Shown here piece by piece: positions 12,501 through 22,056 of a DNA stretch of 64,000 nucleotides. This DNA is from Caenorhabditis remanei. Taxonomy: Eukaryota; Nematoda; Chromadorea; Rhabditida; Rhabditidae. Below the pieces are notes generated by a model. That model was not told the DNA's origin, made no database searches, and saw nothing but the letters and a program-made list of their open reading frames with translations. The position numbers and the translations under genes were made by a program. Within the stretch, counting starts at the first letter, position 1. Each line of letters starts with the position of its first letter. The stretch spans positions 16,225,717 through 16,289,716 of the forward strand of contig NC_071330.1 of the NCBI RefSeq assembly GCF_010183535.1. Reading direction: 5' to 3'.

Positions 12501-15500
12501 AAGATTTTCTGATTTTTTGCATGTTTTTGGGAGTTTAAAAGTTTTTCAAAAATTTTTCCCACCTGGCTTGACACATGAGAAGTAGTACGGCGAGGGAGAG
12601 GAATTGCAGATAGTGCATTGATGCATCCGCCTCCACACCTTGCTCGGTTCGAGATGAATTTACAGTGGTCGGGCGGTTTCCTACAAATTAATATTTTTAA
12701 AATTGAAAAAATTTAAATTTAGAAAAAAAATTCAAAAAAATTTTGGAAGAGCAGTGAAAAATGGAAAGAAGTGAAGAGAGAAGAGACGGAAAAAAAACGA
12801 GAAGGAAAATAGGCCACGCCCACTTTTCTCTTCTTACAACTAGCCGTTTGACTCCTTCTCTTCCTTCTTCTTCGTCTTCTTCTTAGTTTAGTCCGTATAG
12901 AAATAAGAAGGGGAAGAAGAAAAGAAAAGAAGACGTCCCCCCCGCCCATCTCAACGTCTTCTTCTTCGTATGTCCGTCAATGTGTCTGGCTCTGCTCTCT
13001 CTAACACCGTCCTAACTATTTCGAAGACGTCCCCCCCCCCCACTCGCTCGTCTTCTTAGTAGTCGTAGGCACTCTTTTTCGTTAAAATGGCATTGAAAGA
13101 TGAGTTCAAACTGAGGAGGACAATTGTTGGGGTATTGGAAAAGAATGGAAAAAGAATTCAAAAAGAAAAAAAAAGATTTGAGCCCCCAAAAGAATCGAAC
13201 CCCGGTCGTGTGATCCGTAGCCTACCGCCTTAACCAGTAGGCCACTCAAACAACGAAGTGGTGCCACCGCGAGGTGGTGATAAAGCCCGGGGAGCGACAA
13301 TTGACACAGTTCCACCGCCGCCACAGTTATCACCCCCCCACACCACTCGTGGTGTGCGCACCTGTGGTGTAGTGGGTTACACTTTTGACCTCCAATCCAT
13401 TATACCAGGGTTCGATTCCTATTGTCTCAAAAAGTTTTTTGCTTCTTTTGCAAACCTTTATCAGGTATGCAAGCATGCTCTATTGACAAAATAACAATGG
13501 GAACTGGGTAGTAGGTGTTGGCGGGAGATGAAATATTTATTATTCTCTTTTTTTCAAGAAAAAATGAAGAAAAAAGTTTTCTCCCAAGGTTTCCATGGAA
13601 ATCTTGAGAAAGAAAACAGAAAGATATAAAAACATCAAAATTTTCTCATGAAAAGGAATATAATGATTGGTTTTGAATAGGGGGAGCAGCACGAGGGACA
13701 GAAGTTTGGAGCACTTGAGGGAAATAAAAAAAATTGGAAGTGGAAGAATTTATTTTATTGAATTTGAGCGGGAAGGGTCTCGAAATGTTCTTCCTTGGAA
13801 AAACCAAAGATTACCTTTCATTTAAGTGAAAAATCACCAAAATCCAACTGAAAAACAAGGAGTTATGGAATTTCGAAACTTTTCGAAAATCTCAGAAAGT
13901 TTTAGGTGTCATAACTCTCTCGGTTTTGCTTCAATCTGCTTAAAAACACAATATTTGAATTCAGCGTTCCGCGAGCTTTCAAAAAAGTATAATCATGCCT
14001 AAGTTCTACTCAATTCAAATTTTTCGGTGTCATGCGCCTTTAAACCCTTGCGACCTACCGTAACTCGGTCAGATTCGACTGAAACTTGATGAAATTTAAT
14101 TTTCTGAACTCAGCGTGTTGAGAGCTTTCAGAAAAGTATAATCATGCCCAGGTTTGCTTCCAATTGGGTCTCACCACGAAAACTACAGTACCCCAGTTTA
14201 AAGGCGCATACAGTAGTTTTGCACCAAATCTAGGCATGATTATACTCATTGGAAGCGTTTCGACGAGCTGATTTCGAAAATGTAAAGTTCATAAGTTTTG
14301 AGTAAAATCCATATGAGTTACGGCAATTCGAAAATGCTGAAATTTTAGAAATTTTTCGAAAATCTGTAACTTTTTGATTTTTAGCTATTTCACTTAAATT
14401 TTTGATGTGGAAGACTTGTCAGTTATTAATCTTGTCTAGAAAAATATAACCATGACCTAAACTTACGCATTTCTAGTCCTCACCGATCCTGAAAATTTCA
14501 CACGGAAAAAAATTTGGAACAAAAAAATGTTTTCCAAAAACTTTCATTCACTTCCACTATAATAAATAAATTTTCTCGCCGCAAAAAAAAGAAAAAAAAA
14601 GTTGGCACCCATAATTTTTCCCGGGTAATCGTCCGTCCTCTCCCGAAAATCCATCCGAGAAGATTGAATTTCAAATGTGTACTTTTTCAATTTGGGTATA
14701 GAGTACTTTTTTCAACTTTTTGGTGTGACCAATTTCAGGGAAATATGTGGAAAAAATTTCGACTGCAATTTTTTTGAAAAATGGGAATTGGGGTCTAAAA
14801 GTGCAAAGTTAGGTCATAGTTATATTTTCTAGGCAAGATGAATTGCTGACAAGTTTTCCACATCAAAAATTTGAGTGAATTAGCAAAAAATCAAAAAGTT
14901 ATAGATTTTCGAAAATTTTCGAAAACTCCAGCATTTTCAAACTGCCATAACTCCTATGGATTTTACTCAAACTTTATAAATCTTACATTTTTGAATCCAG
15001 CTCGCCGAGACGCTTCGAATGAGTATAATCATGCCTAGATTTGGTGAAAAATGCAAAACTACGGTATGCGCTGCGCCTTTAAACTGGGAGTACTGTAGTT
15101 TTCGTGGTGAGACCCGACTTTAAGCAAACCTGGGCATGATTATACTCTTCTGAAAGCTCTCAACACGCTGAGTTCGAAAAATTAAGTTTCATGAAGTTTC
15201 AGTTGAATCTGACCGAGTTACGGTAGTTCAGAAGGGTTTAACGACGCATAACATCGAAAAAATTTTAATTGAGTAGAACTTAAGCATGATTATACTTTTC
15301 TGAAAGCTCTCAATGTGCTGAAAACGAAAATATAATTTTTTAAAAATTTTGGAGTGGGTCTTGAAGAGAAATTGAAGGATTACTGTAGTGAAAAAAAAAA
15401 CAGAAAAACTCAAAAACCCTCTAAACAACTGAAAATACCTTAAAAGTATACTCATTCGATGCGTTTTACCACGCTGAATTCAAAAAAATGATAAAATTTT

Positions 15501-17061
15501 TAATTATTCCATATTTTGACACCGAAATAATGAAAAAAAATAAAATTTTGCAGGAAGTCCGTCGATGCTATTCTCTAGGAATGAAAGGATTCGAAATCGG
15601 CTCTCACGTTGGCGACAAATCGTTGGATCACTCCGATTTTTGGCCGCTTTATAAGGTATTTAGGCGCCCGTTTTTACGACGAATGGAAAAAGTACGATTC
15701 ATCGAATATTCTAGGCGCGAAACGGCACGTTTTCGCCACATTTATTATTCATCGTTGACGCATTTTTAGGCGATTTTTATACTTTTTTTTATCGAAAGAG
15801 TATTATAAGATTTTTCACATTTTTTGGCTCTTTTTTGCTCTTTTTATACGTCAAACCATGAGAAAATGGGTATATGTCACGTTTTAGGTTTTTTGAAAAT
15901 CTCAAACTCTTTTGAGTGTCATAACTTTCTCAGTTTCTTTCCAATCTGCTTCAAAATAACATATTCAAATTCAGCGCGTCGAGAGCTTCCATAAAAGTAT
16001 AAACATGCCTAGGTTTGCTTCCAATCGGGTCCCACCACGAAAACTACAGTAACCCGATATAACCAATTTCGCGGCGAGACCCAACTTAATCCAAACCTAG
16101 TCATGATTATACTCATTCGAAGCGTCTCGACGAGCTGAATTTGAATATGTTGTTAAAAATTGGATGGGGATGAAACTGACAAAGTTACAACAATTTACAT
16201 TTTTTGAAAATTTTCAAAAAATTGATTCCAGGTCTGCGAAGAGCTCTCGGTGGTGCTATTCGTGCACCCATGGGATATGCACATGTGGGATGGACGTCTT
16301 CAGAAGTATTGGATGCCATGGTTGGTAGGAATGCCATCCGAGACCGCTCAAGCGATTTGTTCGGTTCTAATGGGCAATATTTTGGTGATGTTCCCAAAAC
16401 TTCGGTTCTGTTTCGCTCACGGCGGCGGTTCGTACCCAATTATTCGTGGCCGAGTTTCTCACGGATGGAATGTTAGGCCAGATTTATGTGCCATGGATTG
16501 CCACGTGTCACCGAATCAGCTGGACGGGTTGTTGTGGACGGATTCGTTGGTGCACGATGCGGCGGCACTCGAATTGCTGATTAGTACTGTGGGGAAGGTG
16601 TGTCCAAGTGTCTAGATGTCTTAATTAAGATCCCATGGGAATCGAACTAGGGTCGCCAGATTAGTAGACAGACTCCTTACCAGGTAGACCACCTGGGCGC
16701 AACGAGAAACCCTCGCGCCTCGCCTTTATCATCGCCTCCCTCAGCTTTTTCATTGTGAAGACAAGTGGCGCAGTCGTTTACACTTTTGCCGTCGGTACCG
16801 AGGTACCCGGGTTCGATTCCCCATGCGGTCAAATCTTTTTTGTTTTCTTTTTTTATCAATTATCAAGTAATTTTCGATAATTTTCAGAATCACATCGTCC
16901 TCGGAACCGACTATCCATTCCCATTGGGCGAGTTGGAGGTTGGAAAAGTTGTGGAGGAATACGAGCCGTTTTCCGCGTTGGATCGTGATAATTTGTTGTG
17001 GAAAAACGCGATTAGAATGCTAGATTTGGATGAGAACACTCTTTTTGATAAGAATTTCTAA
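584..17061 (+). CDS. acsd-1: 2-amino-3-carboxymuconate-6-semialdehyde decarboxylase (ACMSD)
   Basis: Zinc-dependent amidohydrolase-family decarboxylase that diverts the kynurenine-pathway intermediate ACMS away from quinolinate and NAD synthesis; cytosolic. Eight exons are read: 584-608, 1436-1503, 1550-1632, 1698-1806, 3166-3297, 15554-15655, 16232-16597, 16888-17061. All have GT/AG borders and the joined frame gives 352 residues, close to the family length of about 335-340. Visible family residues are HxH in [10 protein letters not shown] (His18, His20), His185 in LFVHPWDM, His236 in FAHGGG and Asp303 in [10 protein letters not shown]. The start is the first ATG of a 25-nt first exon whose phase fits exon 2; that exon is the least certain. 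Intron 5 (3298-15553) holds a complete antisense channel gene, and intron 7 holds a back-to-back tRNA-like pair. The symbol follows my recollection of C. elegans synteny. Confidence 0.93.
2625..2703 (+). pseudogene. tRNA-like element
   Basis: A-box-like TTGGCGCAGGCGGGTAGAC is followed by a B box (GAGTTCGACACCC). The ends CACT/AGTG could start an acceptor stem. No clean anticodon arm is seen. It lies in intron 4 of acsd-1 and is probably a decayed or divergent tRNA-derived sequence. Confidence 0.5.
3336..3341 (-). terminator. possible poly(A) signal of the nested channel gene
   Basis: AATAAA read on the minus strand about 135 bases beyond the TAA stop at 3474-3476. It is the nearest canonical hexamer, but AATAAA is common in such AT-rich DNA. 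Confidence 0.35.
3474..12618 (-). CDS. Cys-loop ligand-gated ion channel subunit, anion-type pore, nested in acsd-1
   Basis: Pentameric neurotransmitter-gated channel subunit of the plasma membrane. Twelve minus-strand exons, 5' to 3': 12618-12563, 12135-12027, 11921-11829, 11587-11519, 11456-11252, 6984-6882, 6034-5917, 5689-5578, 5070-4940, 4892-4573, 3833-3747, 3591-3474. They join in frame to 506 residues. Signal peptide is residues 1-18 ([18 protein letters not shown]). The Cys loop is Cys190-Cys204 with the standard 13 intervening residues. M1-M2 contains IPAR at 300-303 before M2, the PAR motif typical of anion-selective (GABA/glycine-like) channels. M3 starts near 333 and M4 lies at the C-terminus. 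The M3-M4 loop is long and proline-rich, with a short Cys-rich exon (SCSCEP). The ligand is not predictable. The whole gene lies in one acsd-1 intron on the opposite strand. Confidence 0.92.
5138..5390. mobile_element. back-to-back tRNA-like composite element 1
   Basis: Two tRNA-like sequences point outward from a shared spacer. The minus-strand unit (about 5213-5138) has B box GGTTCGATCCC. The plus-strand unit (about 5296-5371) has A box TTGGCGCAGTGGCTAACGCG and B box GGTTCGACCCC. Each is followed on its own strand by T-runs suitable as pol III terminators. The spacer contains TTTATCACCGCC, shared with the other two composites. It lies in an intron of the nested channel gene, between exons 5070-4940 and 5689-5578. 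Confidence 0.6.
8117..8295. repeat. CGACCGCG-cored MITE, copy 1
   Basis: Inverted-repeat element. The left arm begins AGATTCTCCATAAAATTTCC and runs to GAGCCCCATAT. The right arm is its complement ending GGAGAATCTGA. The GC-rich core is CGACCGCGCGAAGCGGTCG. It lies within the channel gene intron. Confidence 0.8.
9943..10109. repeat. CGACCGCG-cored MITE, copy 2
   Basis: Same arms as copy 1, with core CGACCACGCGTCGCGGTCGC. Complete at both ends (GAATTCTCCATG on the left, CATGGAGAATCTGA-like on the right). Confidence 0.8.
10245..10430. repeat. CGACCGCG-cored MITE, copy 3 (degraded left arm)
   Basis: The right arm (CAATATGGGGCTCAAAACTT to GGAGATTCCGA) is clear. The left arm is diverged, with the core repeated as CCGCGACGCAACCGCGACGC. 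Confidence 0.65.
11644..11807. repeat. CGACCGCG-cored MITE, copy 4
   Basis: Near-perfect palindrome beginning AAATTCAGATTCTCCATGCA and ending in its complement. It lies between channel exons 11587-11519 and 11921-11829 on the minus strand. Confidence 0.85.
12236..12402. repeat. CGACCGCG-cored MITE, copy 5
   Basis: Arms GCAAAATTTCCAAAGTTTTG and complement around CGACCGCGCGTTGCGGTCGC. It lies in the first intron of the channel gene. Partial copies of the same family are at about 7550-7640, 7845-7945, 8905-9010 and 9050-9160. Confidence 0.75.
12619..13100 (-). promoter_or_regulatory. upstream region of the nested channel gene
   Basis: Sequence 5' of the channel start codon (minus strand). It contains a 5' UTR-like segment, then strongly skewed GAAGA/CTTCTTC tracts (12760-12990) and a C-run near 13030. 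It is assigned by position. No specific factor site is claimed. Confidence 0.4.
13175..13432. mobile_element. back-to-back tRNA-like composite element 2
   Basis: The minus-strand unit (13251-13175) has a 7-bp acceptor stem (GTTTGAG with CTCAAAT, one G-T pair), a GCC/GGC D-stem around TACTGGTTAA and a B box GGTTCGATTC. The plus-strand unit (about 13357-13429) has A box TGGTGTAGTGGGTTACAC and B box GGTTCGATTCC. Anticodon arms are not convincing. T-runs follow both units outward. The spacer carries TTTATCACCACC (on the minus strand), like composites 1 and 3. It lies in intron 5 of acsd-1, upstream of the channel gene. Confidence 0.6.
13433..15553. other. right part of acsd-1 intron 5, no gene seen
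   Basis: Contains several GTATAATCATG palindromes (about 13960, 14090-14290, 14990-15190, 15290, 15450) and AT-rich filler. No exon of either flanking gene is seen here. Confidence 0.6.
16628..16850. mobile_element. back-to-back tRNA-like composite element 3
   Basis: The minus-strand unit (about 16702-16629) has A-box-like GGTGGTCTACCTGGTAAGG and B box AGTTCGATTCC. The plus-strand unit (16760-16830) has A box AGTGGCGCAGTCGTTTACAC, a GGTACC..GGTACC variable-arm stem (class II-like) and B box GGTTCGATTCC, with ends GAC/GTC. A T-run follows the plus unit. The spacer contains TTTATCATCGCC. The element fills most of the 290-bp intron 7 of acsd-1. Confidence 0.6.
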
Positions 17062-17448
17062 TTTTTTTAAATTTTTGTGATGTTTTTTAGTGTTTTTAAT
17101 GAATTTTTAGCGAATTTTTAGCATTTTTTTTTGTAGCTTACAATGAATTTATTGGTTATATCCTAATTTTATCGGGGTTTGCTCCAGATTCTGCAAATTC
17201 TGATGAATTTAGATGACGTCATCTTCAAAATCGAGAAACGCGCCAACACAAGTGTTGACGCAAAACTCGTGAATTGCTGGCGCATTTCTGGTTTTTTGAA
17301 AAATTTATTTTTTTTACATTTTCTCCTCTTATTTTCTATCATTTTTCACCGTTTTTCTTGGTTTTTTCTGGATTTTTATTAAAATTTAAGATATATTCTT
17401 CGATTTCCAGTGAAAATTTCTCAAAAATATGAATTTTCAGCCGAGAAA
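17062..17448 (+). promoter_or_regulatory. acsd-1/smr-1 intercistronic region with trans-splice acceptor
   Basis: Gap of 387 bases between the acsd-1 stop and the smr-1 ATG. GAATTTTCAG (17431-17440) sits 8 bases before the ATG and is a good spliced-leader acceptor. A small hairpin (GCGCCAACAC..GTGTTGACGC, one mismatch) lies at 17241-17262. The spacing and shared strand suit a two-gene operon, but SL2 use cannot be seen from DNA. Confidence 0.5.
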
Positions 17449-19186
17449 ATGGAGGAGGAACTCGCCACCTACAAATTACAGTTGCAACAAGTCGAGGCGG
17501 CACTTCTCGGTGATCCAGACAACACAGAGTTGCATAAATTGAAGGAGGATCTGACAGAAATCATTTCGTTGCAGGTAGCCGACTGAAAAATTCAAAAAAA
17601 TATTTTTTTTCGAATTTTTTTTTGACAAAAAATTAATTTTTAAAATTTTCAGGAGGATCTTCAAGAAAAAGATAAGGCAGAATCATCAGAGAAGACAGTG
17701 GTAGCACCACAAGTCATTCATAAATGGACGGTACGTGAAATTATCGATTTTTTCATTTTTTCGGAAAAAAACTGAAAAAATTAATTTATATCGAATTTTT
17801 ATCGGATTTTCACCAAATTTTCGCGTTTTTATATCAAAATCAAGCTAAAAATCGATATTTTCAGGTCGGAGAACGTGTAATCGCGCCACATCCCGACGGA
17901 AAGAAGGTTTTCGCCAGAATCGACTCGTTGACGCCCGCCGGAGTGGCTATCACCTTCACTTGTGAGTTTTTAAGCTGGAAAGGGCTGAAAAAACGGTGAA
18001 AACTTGAAGATTTTCGATTTTTGAGTGTGAAAATCGCGTATTTAGTGAATTTTCTGACCAAAACTGGACATTTTTTGAGTTTCTGCTGAAAATAGCCGGT
18101 TCCAATCGAATTTTAGCTATTTTAACTAATTTTAACGTTAGAAACACTGTTTTATCGATGTTTTCATGTGAAAAACTTTAAATTTTTGCTTTTTTCACGC
18201 GGGAATCGTGTTTTTGGACGGAATTCGGTCTAATTTCAACGATTTTGGTATATTTTGATAGAAAATAATGCTTTTCTGCACTTTTGCCAGTAGAAAACGC
18301 GGAATTTCAGAAATTTTATTGATTTTGATGGTTTTCGGCGTGTTTTAATGCATTTTAACAAAAAAGTGTACAAAAACACATTTTAGACAGTTTTTCCTAT
18401 GAAAAACAGTGAAAAATCAACATTTTTTAACCCGGAGACCAATTTTTTGACTAATTTTTACCTCAAAAACTATAGTTTGATGATTTTGACGTATGTTAAT
18501 GAATTTCAATGTTCAAAGACAGTTTTTCTTATTAAAAATCAGTATTTTCACCCCAAGAACCTCAAAAATGACGGAATTTCAGGCGATTCTTCGAATAAAC
18601 AATTTCAACCGAATTTTCGTTGATTTCGATGATTTTTAACGTATTTTAAAGCATTTTAATGAAGAAAACACATCTTAGACAGTTAAACACCATCAAAAAT
18701 CTGATTTTTGCGGTGAAAACGGGTCAAAATTTGGTAAAAACTATAAAAATGTGACTTAAACCCTCAATTTTTTTGATTCCAGCGACCGGAACGAAGACGA
18801 TCGTGGATCCAGCAGATCTGCAACTTCCCCCCGAAAATCAGCGTAAAAACTACGCATTTGACAACACGAAATCAGCTGCCGGACCGTCGACTCAACACGG
18901 AAAGAAGGAATGGCAAGCGGAAAAAGAGAGACGTCGTCAGAAGGCACTCAAAAAACAACAGAAACAGAAAGAGTTGGATTCGATAAAAGACGGCGAGAAG
19001 AAGAGTTGGCAGAAGTTTAATACGAAGGCGAATGCAAAAGGGTTGAAAGGATTAAAGAAAGTGAATATCACTGGATCGAGTCAAGACGGATCGGCGACTG
19101 GCGACAAACGGAGTACTGTAGTCTCGTCGAGAAGCTCGCAATTCTCGTTTAAGGCCACTCGTGGTGCGATGGACTCACTTTTCTGA
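17449..19186 (+). CDS. smr-1: SPF30/SMNDC1-like survival-motor-neuron-related splicing factor
   Basis: Nuclear Tudor-domain protein of the SMNDC1/SPF30 family, which binds symmetrically dimethylated arginines on Sm proteins and acts in spliceosome assembly. Exons 17449-17574, 17653-17730, 17865-17961 and 18783-19186 join to 234 residues, against about 238 in the human protein. An N-terminal helical segment (LATYKLQLQQVEAAL) is followed by a Tudor domain at roughly residues 66-118, entered by HKWTVGERVIAPH and including FARIDSLTPAGVAITF. A basic, Lys/Gln-rich C-terminal tail contains WQKF and ends GAMDSLF, like the family. It lies 0.4 kb downstream of acsd-1 on the same strand. The gene symbol rests on recalled C. 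elegans synteny. Confidence 0.92.
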
Positions 19187-19208
19187 TGGATTTTGTGATT
19201 TATGATAC

Positions 19209-19214
19209 AATAAA
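19209..19214 (+). terminator. poly(A) signal of smr-1
   Basis: AATAAA 22 bases after the stop codon of smr-1, at the usual distance for Caenorhabditis 3' ends. Confidence 0.7.
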
Positions 19215-19239
19215 TTCAACTTGAAGTCCCAAAATCTTT

Positions 19240-20100
19240 TCATTTTTGGCCTAGAAACCGGAAACTAGTCCCCCCAACCTATCATCAGTGGTTTCAGCTG
19301 AATCCAATGGTGATGGTTTGATGGTGGCCGAGTTTTGGATTTCTAGGCCGCTGGGGTGCGTTCGAAGAGTTTTGAGCGGTTTTCAGCACTTCTCGCTCTT
19401 TCGGCGCCAACCAATTAGCCTCCAATTAGCAATTAACTCTCGAAATCCCATTTGGCCTAGAAACCCGAAACTAGTCCCCCAACCTATCGGTTTTTTCAGA
19501 TTTTTCCAGATTTTCATCATTTTCTCTCCCAGAAATCCCAAAATCCTATCATTTTTGGCCTAGAAACCCGAAACTAGTCCCCCATCCTATCATCAGTGGG
19601 TTCATCTGAATCCAATGGTGATGGTTTGATGGTGGCAGAGTTTTGGGTTTCTAGGCCGCTGAGGTGCGTTGGAAGAGTTTTGAGCGATTTTTTTCAGATT
19701 TTTGAGAGTTTTCAGAGTTTTCAAGAGCCTGATACAAAAAATAGGTGACAATTCGGATTCCTCATGTAAAATTAGACTAGAATCGATATTTTTAAAAAAA
19801 AAGTGGTGGCCGAGTGGTTAAGGTTCAAGGGGTTGGGGGTTCGAGTCCCGGCGGTGGTCAACATTTTTTTTGATTTTTGTTTTTTTCAGATTTTTCCAGA
19901 TTTTTCCAAATTTTTTCAGATTTTCAGCATTTTCTCTCCCAAAAGTCCCAAAATCCTATAATTTTTGGCCTAGAAACCCGAAACTAGTCCCCCCAACTTA
20001 TCACCAGTGGATTCGTCTGAATCCAATGGTGATAGTTTGATGGTGGCCGAGTTTTGGGTTTCTAGGCCGCTGAGGTGCGTTAGAAGAGTTTTTGAGCGGT
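19240..20100. repeat. three copies of a GGCCTAGAAACCC palindromic repeat
   Basis: Units near 19246-19360, 19553-19665 and 19967-20080 begin TTTGGCCTAGAAACCCGAAA with CTAGTCCCC, continue through CCAATGGTGATGGTTTGATG, and end with the inverse GGGTTTCTAGGCC. Shorter relatives occur in cdh-12 introns at 42110-42165 and 45018-45065, the latter two in opposite orientations. Confidence 0.75.
19803..19862 (+). pseudogene. truncated tRNA-like A/B-box repeat, copy 1
   Basis: A box TGGCCGAGTGGTTAAGG (Leu/Ser-type) and B box GGTTCGAGTCC lie in about 58 bases, so the anticodon arm is missing. A T-run follows. About 80 bases upstream are conserved with copies 2 and 3, starting CCTGATACAAAAAATAG. Confidence 0.65.
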
Positions 20101-20480
20101 TTTTCAGCTTTTTTTCAGAATTTTTGAGATTTTCCCAGATTTTCAGCATTTCTCCCCCCTCTTCCGGCGCCACCCAATTAGCCCTACCGCAAACCGTCAC
20201 TCATTTTCCCGCCAAGAAACCAGCCGGTTAATAGGTTTTTCCTCCTCGTTTTCTTCTCGACTAATTTCACTCGTTTTTCGTTTTTCTTATTTAGCTGAAT
20301 GGCGGCTAACGGCAAGTTATAATACGTAATATCGTCTTATTACGGTTTTTTAAATTCATTTTTTGTGGAATTTAGGTCTATGGGGCGTTCTGGGCGAACC
20401 TGAGACAAGAAATAGCCAAAAATTCGGATTCCTCGTCTAAAATTAGGCTAGAATCGGTATTTTTGTATTTTTTCGAAAAA

Positions 20481-20539
20481 GTGGTGGCCGAGTGGTTAGG
20501 GTTCAAGGGGTTAGGGGTTCGAGTCCCGGTGGTGGTCAA
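20481..20539 (+). pseudogene. truncated tRNA-like A/B-box repeat, copy 2
   Basis: Same structure as copy 1 (A box TGGCCGAGTGGTTAGGG, B box GGTTCGAGTCC, then CTTTTTTTGG), with the same upstream block (ATTCGGATTCCTCGTCTAAA). It forms an inverted pair with copy 3. Confidence 0.65.
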
Positions 20540-20790
20540 ACTTTTTTTGGTTTTTGGTTTTTTAAAGTTTTTTGGGGTTTTGAGTGTACGGATAGCGTTT
20601 CTACCTTAAAAAAATGAAAGACTAGAAAAACCTAGAAACTTTCAGTTTATCTAAATACAATTTTCGACTTAAAACTCTAACTTTCTAAATTTTTCTTGTT
20701 TTTTTGTTTTTTTAAGCTAAAAACACTATTTGCAAATATTCAGACACTCACAACATTAAAAAAACCTAAAAATAAAAAAACCAAAAAAAG

Positions 20791-20849
20791 TTTGACCACC
20801 ACCGGGACTCGAACCCCTGACCCCTTGAACCTCAACCACTCGGCCACCA
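20791..20849 (-). pseudogene. truncated tRNA-like A/B-box repeat, copy 3 (inverted)
   Basis: Minus-strand copy of the same element. The matched upstream block lies at about 20850-20935 on this strand. With copy 2 it makes an inverted pair spanning about 20395-20935. Confidence 0.65.
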
Positions 20850-21604
20850 ATTTTTAAAAAAATACAAAAATTCCGATTTTAGCATAATTTTAGACGAGGA
20901 AATCAAATATTCAGTTATTTTTTGTATCAGGTTCATTTTTCAGGCCCAAATAACCTAAATCCCGCAAAAATCCCTGTTTTTGCAAGTATGTATCTTATTG
21001 ATCGATACTGTAGATGTTTATCTCATCTTGAGTACTGATCGTGTTTGATGTCTCATTAGCCAGGTGACGAGTGTTTGTCTTCCCACAGACCGATCCGTCT
21101 TCTTCTCGAATTTTTCCAACGTTCGAGTATACTATCTAAATAAGGCCAACAACGTCTTCTAAAAGGACATTCTCTGCTTTTCGGCACTTTTTTTTATTCT
21201 GCTTCCCGACTTCCGCTCAACTCTGATACCGAGCTGAAAGTTCTACCAAAATATAGATCTCAGCGTGTTCTATGACTGTGATATAATAGTTAGATGGGTT
21301 GGCTGAACTGTTATTCATTAACAATATTTCATCTGTCCCGTCGTAGGTCACAAACATTGAACTGTGAGATATAAATGTTTTTATATGTTTCAGTTCATAT
21401 TATCGAGTTTTCAGAAAGTTACGCTCTCGCCCGGTTTGCAATAGTGAATAACAAAAAAGCTCACCATCTAAAAGTTTTTTTTTCAATTTTTTTCGCGTAA
21501 CTTAGAATTTCATTGTTTTTATTGAAAAGTAATTAAAGGTATTCACCAATATTTTCCAAATCGTGAAAGCTGAGGATCTGTAGTTTTTCAAGCATTTTTA
21601 GATA

Positions 21605-22056
21605 CAGTACTGGCCAAAAAGAATGCGACACTTGAAGTTTTTAGTTGAAAATGGTCAACTTTGTGAGTGTGACACGGCCTCCATTATAGTCTCACATTAT
21701 TGATTGTTTATGGACTATACAGATCATAAGTAGAGCTTCATTTTTGTAGTTGACAACTTTTTTGTACGGGCGGTCCCTGGGAAGTTACAGCCAGTCAAAG
21801 TAAAAAGCTCCAAAATCTCTCTTTTTAGCACTGAAAAAGGGCGAAAATTGCGAGAAATTACTTTGTCGATATGTAACTTGCTAGGGACGGCCCGTACAAA
21901 AAAGTTGTCTACTACAAAAATGAAGCTCTACTTGTGATCTATACACTCCATAAACAATCAATATTGTGAGACTATCAGGGAGGCCGTGTCACACTCCCAA
22001 TGTTGACCATTTTCAACTAAAAACTTCAAGTGTCGCATTCTTTATGGTCAGTACTG
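21605..22056. mobile_element. Tc1-like MITE with long terminal inverted repeats
   Basis: A 452-bp non-coding element. It begins CAGTACTGGCCAAAAAGAAT and ends in the near-complement, flanked on both sides by TA as expected for Tc1/mariner target duplication. Terminal inverted repeats extend about 180 bp. The CAGTRCTGGCCAAAAAG start resembles Tc1 ends. No transposase is encoded, so any movement would be in trans. Confidence 0.85.

Larger units (their letters stand above)
1016..16145. repeat. dispersed GTATAATCATG palindromic repeat family, acsd-1/channel introns
   Basis: Modular palindromic repeat. Arms carry a GTATAATCATG core (or its complement CATGATTATAC) beside a GACGCTTCGAATGA-like segment, often enclosing GGGTCCCACCACGAAAACT, CTACAGTA and TTTAAAGGCGCATA blocks, and flanked by TTTTCGAAAATTTTCGAAA. 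Fuller copies lie near 1016-1195, 2010-2190, 2985-3125, 4060-4245, 6510-6655, 11030-11190, 14090-14290, 14990-15190 and 15965-16145; half copies lie near 2280, 4330, 6200, 7490, 13960, 15290 and 15450. All are intronic. No coding capacity is seen. Confidence 0.85.
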
